From Boesenbergia rotunda (Eukaryota > Streptophyta > Magnoliopsida > Zingiberales > Zingiberaceae): a DNA stretch of 64,000 bases. Position 1 is the stretch's first letter. Each line of letters starts with the position of its first letter. Positions 21,086 to 30,945 of this stretch are shown piece by piece. Under the pieces are notes generated by a model. That model worked only from the letters and a program-made list of their open reading frames with translations, ran no database searches and had not been told where the DNA came from. The translations under genes and the position numbers were made by a program. Location: assembly GCA_024364735.1 (NCBI GenBank), contig JAGFNQ010001604.1:32237-96236 (forward strand), in the 5' to 3' direction.

Positions 21086-24037
21086 TGATAAGCACCATTT
21101 TATTGATTATTTTAATTGCTAAAATCCATGTTTGACCCATGTTTTTATTGCTTAATTATGATTTTACCCTAGGTTTTGGAACTTTATCTTATTTTGGACT
21201 TAATTGCAAAATTACACATTTTTTGGATTATTTGGCCACTAATTTTCTGATATATTTTTGTAGGCACGAAAGGATCCTGGACCTAGGGCATACTGGGTCA
21301 AACTTGAGTCGGAAGTGGAACCGGATCGAATTATCATGTTTTGGATTAATCCGGGCCGTCCGATTCGAGAGCGGCTAGATCTGAGCCATCCGGGACGATC
21401 TGAAGCAATCCGAGCTAGGGTTAGGGTTGATCAAGCTCCATGATCAAGATCTGAAGGTTTCATCACAATCAGAGCTCAATCAACCGTTGGATCAAGCTTG
21501 GAGGGCTCTAGGGCGTCCATTCACAGATAGAGTTGATCTGGACCATCCGTTGCATATCTGGAGGATCCGAGCTACCACAAGGCAGATCCTGACCCCAGAT
21601 CATCATCATAAAAGTTTGGCTCAAATCAGAGAAAGATCTACCGTTGGATTTCATCAAAGCAATCTGAGCCGTCCATTTATTTCTATTTAATCAGAATTGC
21701 GCAGCTCCTTTCTCCTCGTCGCGTCTCCGCCGCTACAGTAGGTTCTTCTTCAGTTTTCATCGTTTTTCAGCTAGTTCTTCATCAAGGAGGCGCGATCCCT
21801 CAAATCCATCATCAAAGCAAGAGTTAGGTCAGTGAAGAGAGCTCTTAGTAAGGTTTCCGATTGATTTTCTGTTCAATAGCCAGTTTGCGCGAGGTCTCGG
21901 CAGCTTGCTATCCGATTTCAGCGAGCTCAGCTGTGCTCCACTTCCACTACATCCGAGCTGACCAGAGGGGTTCCCTGGAAGGTCTCGGTCATTCCCTAAT
22001 CAAGATCGCAAGCCACCACAGTGAGTTTGAAGGATTCGGAAGCTGATTTCAGTTTGAGCAGAAATCTGATCAGATTCGGTAGCAGAGGCAATTTGCACTG
22101 ATTTGTGGAGCTTGCGGGTCCGAGGTTCTCCCTTGATTGACAACCAAGGAGCTCTTGAGTTGGAGAATGGTTGAGGAGTAGCTTAGACACTTAATTTTCA
22201 TTTGTTTAGCTGTAGATTTCAATTCGGCGCATTGTTCTGTTCTGAAATTCTTATTCAGCTACTGTAATTTGCGATTTCTGAGTTGTTAGCCATAATTTAG
22301 CTTCAATTCTGCAAGTAGAGTAATTTAGGAAGTTGTTTAGTGATAGATTTCGTTTAATTTCAGTTTATATCTTGTTTTTAGCTTGCGTGCCAGATTTGTA
22401 GGATGCGTATCAGATTTTTCTGCATTTCATCTTCCTGCGTATCAGTTTTTTTAGCTCTTGCATTTCATATCAGTTAGTTTAGTTTAATTCCGAATTGTTA
22501 CTGATATTAGTTTGATACATTTGATCTAAATTGCTTGTGAATTCCTGAATTCATTGTTTCCCTGTTTTTAGTTTCCCATTTCTGCCCTAAGTATCAGTCC
22601 TGTACAGCTTGCGTGCCATCTCACTATTCCTGCTAGAAATTCTATATCTGCAAATCCCAAGTTTCATCTCTGAAATGGTATCAGTAAAGATTAGCATTGG
22701 AGCCTGATTGCATTTGAAATTAAGTTTCTTGTATGATTTTTGTATCCAATTTCTTTCTGTACTGCAATTCTGCATCAGAATCTGTTTTTGCATGAATTCT
22801 GCATAAGTTCTGCAATTCGACAATTCATGTTTTAGCTGTGCTTCAATATTCAGTTCCTCATTTACAATCAATTGAATTGAGCTTTTAGGAATCTTATGTG
22901 ATATTAGCTTGGAGCAATCAACCACAGTTGTTGTTTGGTTTTGGCATCCAATTTAGATGCTGAATTTTACATGAAACTCTGCATTGCATCTCTGCATACA
23001 TGTACATCTAATTCTGCATGTATCCTGCGAGTGTATCAAGTTAGCCTCATCCTTGGCACAAAAGCTTCGGCTTGGCTCAAAAGGTTTCCCTGCAATCACT
23101 TTATTTCTGCAGTAAAGTCACTAATTTCTGCACTTCATGTCTGCAATGGAAAGCTGCTGAATTTTGCATAAGATCCTTGCGTTCCTGCAATTATCTCCCT
23201 GCAGTTCTGAAATTCAGCAGTTTGGTGTGTAATAAATTATGGAAACGTTTCTGATTTATCAGCCCACCTTTTAAGTATCAATTGGAATTAGTTGGATTTC
23301 TTTTCAAGCATGGTTTATGCGTTTGATCTCTGAGCTTATTATGCTAATCTCTTATCATCAGTCTTCTTTTCTATTGTATCGATTAGTTGATGCTACATAC
23401 CTAGAAGTGACTTTATGCATTTGAATTTAGCTTCATTTTGCATGTGACATGCTTGAATCATGATCTCTATTGCCGAAACTAGATCAGTCCTTAATTCCTG
23501 CTTCAGCTTTGGTTGTTCCTGATTTTATTGTGCTATTCATGCATATCAGTGGTAAATTTGCCCTTGCATCAAGCAACCAATTAAAAGTGTACTTAACTTA
23601 GGACTTTGGCACATAAGCTTTCTTTTTGAGTACCAAGTGTTGGTTGCATGTTGTATCAAGTGGATGTTTCGGTTTGAGTGTTGTAGATCCTGAAGCTCAA
23701 TCTAATTGTAGTGGCATTTTGCAATTGAAATCAGATTTGTGTTCCAAAACTATTTTAGTGCTTTGATTGAGTTTTCCATTGATTGAGTTATCCTTTGCTA
23801 TCAACTGTTTGGTCTTCCTCCATTCTCATTGCAATTTTTCATTTCGAATTGAACCTAAACCCAAAATCTTTATTTGAAACCCGAAAACACAAACGACACA
23901 AATACAAGCGCGAATCAAACAAACCTTCAACTAGTCCCCGAGAAAAATACGACCTGTGGCCCCTATATTACATTTTCAGTTTTTGATTGTAAAAAGGGTT
24001 TCCAGCACTTCATTGATATTTAAATTTGGGCCCGTCA
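21086..24037 (+). mobile_element. Solo LTR, Athila-like, 2,952 bp, TSD TTGGG
   Basis: Starts TGATAAGCACCATTTTATTG and ends GGGCCCGTCA, with duplication TTGGG at 21081-21085 and 24038-24042. The start and the CCCCGAGAAAAATACGACC word near the 3' end (about 23936) resemble plant Athila-type LTRs. The 21400-21700 part has many GATCAAG / AATCAGAG words, and 22380-23220 is rich in TCTGCA / CTGCAATTC words. No open reading frame of note. Confidence 0.7.
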
Positions 24038-24127
24038 TTGGGTTAGCCACCTTTGGGAAGAGGAAAGGGCGGTAGAGGGGAAAGATCCAATTGTTAAGGG
24101 TGGATTTGACAATAATCAAAGATAGGG

Positions 24128-24433
24128 GTGGATTTGCAAATAGACCCTAACTCAAAACTTCCTCTTCTTCTCGTCGAAATCGCCCGACGCCCAACGCCCA
24201 AAACCGCCGACGGCCGATCTGCTCCTTCTCCTCTTCTTTTCTCCACGCGAAACCGATCCGCTTTTCTCCCAATCACAGACGACGGGCGGCCTTCTTTGCC
24301 GAACCAGCCTCCGGCGTTCTACCCTTTTCTCTCATCCTCCGACGGTCACAGGCGCCCGGCAACCTTGCGCACGTCGGTCGTTGAGGAGGCGGCGCACATC
24401 GCCGTGGGTTCATCACCGGCAGGACAGGGGTAG
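24128..24433 (+). other. GC-rich block of the Tekay-like LTR
   Basis: C/G-rich stretch (CGCCCGACGCC, CGGCGGCGCAC) open for about 100 codons but without similarity to a known protein; the surrounding LTR context and the presence of a comparable GC block in the other Tekay-like LTR (about 5560-6085) argue for an LTR leader rather than a gene. Confidence 0.4.
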
Positions 24434-27232
24434 GGTGCATCTTCGTGATCTTATTACCTGATGTATCCCTTTTTTGTGTTGCCATCATGATCACAAGATC
24501 TGACTCAGAGCTACCCCTTTTGTTGCGATTCCGCCAGTGTTTGACTGGGTTGGATCTAGGGTTGGGGAAGGCACATTGGAGAAGGGTATCTTCACCTTGT
24601 TTCCACGAATTGTTTTTTGAATTCGCTAGATCAGTGTTGGGTTGACTTCGCCGACGCCAGTTAAGCTATGATCCTATTCTTTTGGTGCTTGATCTTGGAG
24701 ATTGATTCAAAATAGTATTGATGAATGGGTGTAGTTTGATCACTGTAATGGAATAGGTTTCCTTTGTTTTGAATCGGGTTTATGTTTTGATAGCAATTTG
24801 GTTTCGAATTGTGCTATTGTGGATTAGGTGTTGTTTAGCTCTGTTTTGTGGATTCTGTAATAAAGCCTTGAACTGTAGATTTGGGTGATGGATTGTTGCA
24901 TTTGGTAGGGATGAATTGGTTCTGATAGATGGTAAACTTTGGTTAGAATATGGTTTGTGTTCGGTGTTTTGATCTTGTGGGATCATGAGGTGGTATGCCC
25001 TGTGAAAATTGGTGTAGCACAATATTTGAATGAACTATGATTATCTTGGTGTTGGGTGGTTTCCTTCATTTTGCGATTTTGGTTTTGCTGTGGGAATACT
25101 TGTTGGATTTGGGTCTTGTGATCTCGTTACTTTGATCTGTAGGTGATTGAGTGTGTGTTGGATTGGAATTGTAGTGTTGATAGTAAAACTTTATGTGGAG
25201 ATTGTATTTGTTGTAGCTTGGGTTGTAATTGGGTATTGTGAAATTGTAATGCTATTGCCGTGAGGTTCATGGTGGAATTTACGCTGTTTTGGAGTGAGAT
25301 TTGATTAGTTCTGTTTGAATTGTCACTGTATCATGTGGAAGTAGTTTGGAGTTTCAGGTAGTGAAATCGGGTAGTAGAACTTTATAGAAGTTTTGGTTGG
25401 ATAAGGTTAGTGATGGTAACCATGTGTTTGATACTGTTGGAGCTGATTCTATAATTGTAAATACCTAAGTTGATTGGGTGTAACATAGTTAAGGTTAAGT
25501 TGGAGTAGAATCTAATCTCAATGTATGGGATTAATCGGGAGCTTATCATTAATTAAGTCTAATTAGGGATCGTATAATTAGGATGACCTAAATTAAGCTC
25601 GAAACTTAATTTAGCTAGTTGTTTACAAGTAGTTAAGTTATATATTTGATACAAAATATTGATTTCTAATAGATATCAGGGCGTGGGGGATTCTCTTCTG
25701 ACTACGAACTTTATATTTGAGGCCGCTACTTCTTATTTATTTCTATTGATTATTGATCTTAGATGTATGACTATTATTATTTGTTGTAGGTTGTATTATC
25801 TTAACTCTATTCTATTTTTATTTCACTGCTTAATACTTACCTGTTTGATCTTTGAGATGATCTGTTTAATGTCTATGCAGTCTCACGTTGATATTCCTAT
25901 TCTGTAGAGTACACACGTGTATGATGTGTACATAGGAGTGGTCATTAGGTTGTACATAGTATATAGTAGATACCTGGGTGTTCCTTGTTAACTTGGTTCA
26001 TGACTGATAGATCATGGGTCGTTGGACTTGTGCATATCATACGATACGATTGCATGGATGATAATCTAGTTTAAATGTACTTGTTAAACTTGTGTATATC
26101 CTACGGTTGTATTGATATTGATATGGTTTGAGTGTACTTGTTGTACCTTGAGTATGTCCTACGACTACATGAATGTTGATTTGGTTGGTGCCAGGTACAT
26201 TAGTATTATGCACCATCGCTGGACGATTGTATACTGACGATTACTGACTCCCTGTAGGGTTGAGACGAGACGTCAGTCTTATTTTTGGCACATTTTACAT
26301 ATTGATGATCACTGACTCCCTTGTGGTTAAGACGGATCGTCAGTCATATAGTTCTGCCCACTCGACCACTCTAGGTAGTTGAAGTTGATATGTACGTATT
26401 TGTCCTGTTGTGTCACGCTCGATCACTTGGGTAGTGGTAATTAGAGTTGTGTGTAGTTAATAAAGGTATAGAGCTATTGACTTCCCCTTTCTGACTTTAG
26501 GGTATTATCATCATCATGGAGTTGTTGGTTCCAGAGCTATTGACTCCCCTTTTTGGTTTAGGGGTATGTGTTATGATGGGGCTATTGGCTCCTCTTTTTT
26601 TGGCTTTGGGGTTAGTGTCATTGGAGTTGTTAGCTCCCTAGCATCCTGTTCACTCAGCCACCCAGTGTAGTGGCAGCTAGAGTACATTTAGACGTCATGT
26701 GCACATGATGTATCGTTGCATTTGTATTTGTTTGTTTGCGTTCGGTTGACATGTGCATAGAGATTTGTGTATTGCACTTGGTATGTTGATTGTGTATTAC
26801 TCATGTTGTACGAGTAGATTTGTTGCTGATTTCAGGGGGTTCTGATCATATTGCCCCTCATGATGGTTGATACTGGTATGCTCATTTATTCAGTCGTTTT
26901 TGTTACACTCACTGATACTGCTATGAAACTTTATGCCCGTTGATTCCCTGTTGCTTATTATTCTTTTTTACTGTCATGTATTATCTCTATCTATTATCAA
27001 CTAAGTTCACCTGGACATACCATTGTTGTTGTATATTTACTTCCAGGTAGCTGATTGAAACATTATGGTGTCACCAAGAGAGGACTCGATGGCAATTTTA
27101 TTTCGTTGCATTCTTCTTTTCTTTTCTTGGAGGATTTTATTTTGTGCCTTTGCTATGTTTTGCGGTGTATTAGATTCATGCAGATGTTTGATGATGAGTT
27201 TTATATTTTGTGTGCAATGGTGGGGCATGTTG

Positions 27233-27923
27233 TGTTGGGGTCGCAAGGTTGCAAACATAGTCCCACATCGAAAATACATGGGAAAGATCATAGGCTTATA
27301 AGGAAAAATGATATCTCCATTGGTATGAGGCCTTTTGGGAGAGCTCAAGAGCAAAACCATGAGGGCTTAGGCCCAAGGTGGACAATATCATATCATTGTG
27401 GAGATATCTAAATTTCTTTCGATCCTAACAATTGGTATCAAAGGTCGCTCTTCACCGAACTAACCGTCGGAAGAAGCATGAGCTAGAGTCATGATCCAGA
27501 TCTAACCATGTGGGTTAAGCCTTAAATAAAGGATGTGTGGGCTCCCGTGCCTTGATCAAGAGGACCAAACATCAGGTAAAAAAGTCCTAGTTGCGGCTAG
27601 GCAGTGAAGTCCTAGTAGGTCGGGTGGACTGAGGGGCAGAAAGTCCTGGTGGGTTGAGGATCGGATATCAAACGGAAAGAGTTTCAGCTTGAGGGGGGCT
27701 TGTGGTCCTTTGTTTGAGGGAGGATTGTTGGGGTTGCAAGGTTGCAAACATAGTCCCACATTGAAAATATATGGAAAAGATCATAGGCTGATAAGGAAAA
27801 AAGATATCTCCATTGGAATGAAACATTTTGGGAGAGTTCAGGAGCAAAACCATGAGGGCTTAGGCCTAAAGTGGATAATATCATACCATTGTGGAGATAT
27901 CTAAATTCCTTTCGGTCCTAATA
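27233..27923 (+). mobile_element. TRIM (terminal-repeat retrotransposon in miniature)
   Basis: 691-bp element. Two 198-bp LTRs (27233-27430 and 27726-27923) begin TGTTGGGGT and end CCTAACA or CCTAATA. A PBS ATTGGTATCAAAGG (27431-27444, initiator tRNA-Met type) follows LTR 1, and a purine-rich GAGGGAGGAT (27716-27725) precedes LTR 2. The 295-bp interior has no coding capacity. Flanks TGTTG (27228-27232) and TGTTA (27924-27928) are a TSD with one mismatch. The LTRs share the word AGTCCCACAT. It depends on proteins from other elements. Confidence 0.85.
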
Positions 27924-28359
27924 TGTTATGTTTTGGTGTATGGAGTAAATCGTATCGGTACGCCTCCAATAGAGTTTTTGTAGGATTTTGTCATATTTTT
28001 CCTTTCTATTTCTAGCTGTGTGGGCTGAGGTAGATTGTGAGTAGTCATGTAACATGTATATAGGATCCATAGTTGTCCGTATAAGAGAGATGTTGTTCAT
28101 TTATCAAGCAAGCATCAACCTTGAGATGTGGCACATAGAGATACTTTAGGAGCAAAAGGTGATAATGATCACCTTAAGCAATCAGTGTTGCCAACCCCAA
28201 GCTAGATACAAATAGATAAATCAAGGGGACATTTTTACCCTAGTACAACGACCCTTTGCATTGAGAGGTCAGGCACCTATCGGAGCATTTTGCACCCGGT
28301 GGGTAAACCCTAAACTCCAAGACCAATTTTGCAAGCACAAATATATTTTTCATATTATA

Positions 28360-29124
28360 TGATCCGGGCGTATGATTTTTAGAAGAATTAAGGGCTCGGT
28401 CGGGTCCGATTGCTGATCTCAACCGGCAGTTAATAGGTCGGATCAAAGGTCACCTCGGGGTCGGGGCCTTTGGAGTCGATCATCCGGGGTCAGGGCCATC
28501 CGAGGTCAAGACCTCAAAGGTCGGGCGCCCGAGGTCGGGACCCTCGAGGTCATCCGTCCAAGGTCAAGACCTTCAAGGTCGGGACCCCCGAGGTCATCCG
28601 TCCAGGATCGAGACTTTCAAGGCCGAACGCCTGGGGTCGGGATTATCAAGGTCAGGTACTCATGATCATACGAAGATGATCGATTAACTGCGAGTCTTGC
28701 CTATCGCATGAGCTTTTCACATCAGATACTCAAGAGATAATCCTCCCTGACACGATCATTACCTAGCAAAGCCGCTAATAATAAAAGGGGGACAGAAGAG
28801 ACATATTAAACAATGTGTCAGGCGTTCATGAGGGTCAGGCGTCTATGGCAGTTTCATAGCATTAAATGCGGCCGTCAATATCACCATCAGTCAACTGACC
28901 ATCCCTTAATGAGATTTGCCAGCCCTGACACTGCAGAGAGTTGCCTCTCCCCTATATAAACCCCTCTTCGGGCTTCAAAAAGGGGATCGCTGCCATTTTG
29001 CAACCATTCCACCATATTGAGAGTCCAACTTCGGTCCGACCTCCCCAAGCTACAGCAGACCGGGTCGGCTTGGTGAGACCGAGTCATCCGAGAGAGAACC
29101 GATCTTCGCTTGTCGACAGGATCA
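28360..29124 (+). repeat. 5' LTR of Tat element
   Basis: 765 bp. U3 is packed with dyads AGGTC-AA-GACCT in stem variants (GAGGTC/GACCTC near 28510, AAGGTC/GACCTT near 28561) and GGGCGCCCGAG. TATATAAA TATA box at 28953-28960. Confidence 0.95.
28953..28960 (+). promoter_or_regulatory. TATA box, Tat 5' LTR
   Basis: TATATAAA in CTCCCCTATATAAACCCC context, about 165 bp before the LTR end. Confidence 0.7.
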
Positions 29125-29128
29125 AATT

Positions 29129-29144
29129 TGGCGCCGTCTGTGGG
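29129..29144 (+). other. Primer-binding site of Tat element
   Basis: TGGCGCCGTCTGTGGG four bases after the 5' LTR, the PBS type seen in plant Tat-lineage elements. The exact tRNA isoacceptor is not asserted. Confidence 0.85.
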
Positions 29145-29169
29145 AATCTCGCCTGATCGAAAGCTGAAG

Positions 29170-30294
29170 ATGAGCGACTCCAATCGGATGGCCGTGATGC
29201 TTTCGCAAGAAGACCTCGACCTGCTAGTAGAAGCTAAAGCTAGGAAGTTGGTGGAGGTGCAACAAGTAGCGGCCCGACCTGCTCAGGCGGGCCCGGCCGA
29301 GCAGACTGCCCACGTGGGCACCGAAGAAGGAGCACGACAGCGGGAGAGCCCCCATTTTCACCCGGCACTGTTTGGGCCGGCGGAGGGAGCGGGACAGTCT
29401 GATCCCCATGAAGCCACTTCCAGTCATGCTAAAGCTGGTAAAGGGAAGGCCCCCCTTATGCCGACCCCTGAAGAGCATACGGGTTTCCCCTTTTCTAACC
29501 GGATTTTACAGGAGCCGCTCCCGAAACACTTCCGACTCCTATCTATTCCCGAGTATGGAGGGGCCACGGACCCCGAAGAGCACTTAAAGAAATTCGAAAA
29601 CGCCTCGATGCTGCACCAGTACCCGGATGGTGTTAAGTGCAGGGCCTTCCTGACCACCTTGGCCGGACCAGCCCAGCGGTGGTTTGACAGACTTCCCGAG
29701 GGATCAATCAAGGACTTCTCTGATTTCAAAAGATTATTTCTGCAACAGTTTGCCAGTAGTAAGAGACACCACAAGACCAGCTTGAACCTATTTATCATGA
29801 AGCAGGGCTCCAAGGAGCCCTTGAAGGCCTATATCAATAGGTTTAATAAAGTGGCGCTGGACGTTCCCACTGCTACGTCCGAGGTGTTGGTCAGTGCCTT
29901 CGCACAGGGCTTACAAGAGGGCGAGTTCTTCAGATCTCTGATCCGAAAGCCTCCGAAGGATTTCGAAAGCCTTTTGGGGAAAGCCAGCAAATACGTGGAC
30001 GTTGAGGAAGCACAGGCTGCCAGGCGGCCGAAGGTCAGGCCTACGTCCGAAAATCCTCAGCAACATCAAAGAAATGCACCTCCTGGAGGGCCTCTTAGAA
30101 GCCCCAGAGCGATGGGACACAGGCCGATAGCTGAGAGGGGAATAGTTCAACAAGTGGCCCAAGGTTGTATCCCTGCCAGGTGGCAACCTTACTGCTCTTT
30201 TCATAACAGCCATACACACGACTTGCAAGATTGTTGGCAGGTCGGCAGAGGTCGGGGTCGTGCTGGTCGAGGAAGTCCGAGAGGAGCTCACTAA
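29170..30294 (+). CDS. gag: Tat gag polyprotein, interrupted before protease
   Basis: 374 codons from ATG 29170, chosen because it follows the PBS by 25 bp and no earlier in-element ATG precedes it. Contains the retrotransposon gag domain (EYGGATDPEEHLKKFENA, GPAQRWFDRLPEGSI, FKRLFLQQFASS, LKAYINRFNKVALDV) and a CSFHNSHTHDLQDCW zinc-knuckle-like end. Capsid/nucleocapsid protein packaging element RNA. The frame ends at TAA 30292-30294 inside an Arg/Gly-rich stretch. The same frame is open again from 30295 into the protease, so one in-frame stop (or compensating small indels in the linker, where another frame encodes VEEVREELTKG) breaks Gag-Pro. Confidence 0.85.
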   Translation: MSDSNRMAVMLSQEDLDLLVEAKARKLVEVQQVAARPAQAGPAEQTAHVGTEEGARQRESPHFHPALFGPAEGAGQSDPHEATSSHAKAGKGKAPLMPTPEEHTGFPFSNRILQEPLPKHFRLLSIPEYGGATDPEEHLKKFENASMLHQYPDGVKCRAFLTTLAGPAQRWFDRLPEGSIKDFSDFKRLFLQQFASSKRHHKTSLNLFIMKQGSKEPLKAYINRFNKVALDVPTATSEVLVSAFAQGLQEGEFFRSLIRKPPKDFESLLGKASKYVDVEEAQAARRPKVRPTSENPQQHQRNAPPGGPLRSPRAMGHRPIAERGIVQQVAQGCIPARWQPYCSFHNSHTHDLQDCWQVGRGRGRAGRGSPRGAH

Positions 30295-30444
30295 GGGGGC
30301 GGTCGAGGTCGGGGAAGGACGTCACCACGCCAACCCGAGTCCCCGGCTCGGCCAACCGCTTCCTCAGCCAGACAACTGTTCCCGACCCCCGCCTCTCCCG
30401 AGCACGGCAACGTTAATGAGGAACAAGCCAACCAACAGAATGCC

Positions 30445-30945
30445 GTGCATGGATCCATCAACGTGATTTCTGGAGGCCCTACCTATGGAGATTCCAACAG
30501 GGCTCGGAAATCACAAGTTAGGCGACTCGATATTTACCAAGTGGGCTGCAGCTCCACCCAAGCTCAGGCGCCGCAGATCAGTTTCAGCCCTGCAGACTTA
30601 CAAGGCGTAGAAGTACCTCATGATGATGCCTTGGTCATCACTGCAATCATAGCAAATTATCAAGTTCACAGGACCATTGTGGATACTGGAAGTTTCGTGA
30701 ATATTTTATACTTAGAGGCATTTAAGCAGCTCCAAATTGAGGCTACTGAGTTACAACCCGTGGCCACACCATTGTTTGGGTTCACCGGCAATGAAGTTCA
30801 ACCGCTGGGGCAAATCAAGTTGGCCATATCACTCGGCGAGGAGCCTTTACGAAGGACCAGATGGTCTACTTTCCTGGTGGTGGATGCACCATCGGCTTAC
30901 AATGCCATATTGGGTCGACCGACGCTTAATGAGTCAGGGCGGTGA
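30445..30945 (+). CDS. Tat aspartic protease region
   Basis: Same frame as gag. Contains the INVISGGP motif that precedes protease in Tat elements, then the active-site IVDTGSFVNILY (usual D-T/S-G) and the C-terminal AYNAILGRPTLN flap-side motif. It cleaves Gag and Pol during particle maturation. It runs into TGA 30943-30945 right after GRPTLNES. The reverse-transcriptase frame opens at the overlapping position one base out of register, so a single-base loss near 30934 probably severs protease from RT. Confidence 0.8.
   Translation: MHGSINVISGGPTYGDSNRARKSQVRRLDIYQVGCSSTQAQAPQISFSPADLQGVEVPHDDALVITAIIANYQVHRTIVDTGSFVNILYLEAFKQLQIEATELQPVATPLFGFTGNEVQPLGQIKLAISLGEEPLRRTRWSTFLVVDAPSAYNAILGRPTLNESGR

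Noticed and set aside
21139..21690. Small ORFs after 21086 as genes
   Set aside because: They lie inside a solo LTR with TSD and show no protein similarity.
24128..24433. Small host gene in the GC-rich block
   Set aside because: No recognisable domain, no downstream exon, and the position within a Tekay-like LTR explains the composition.
30942..30945. Programmed frameshift between protease and RT
   Set aside because: No slippery site or downstream pseudoknot could be seen, and Tat Pol is normally continuous with protease; a one-base lesion is simpler. Kept as a question in the findings.
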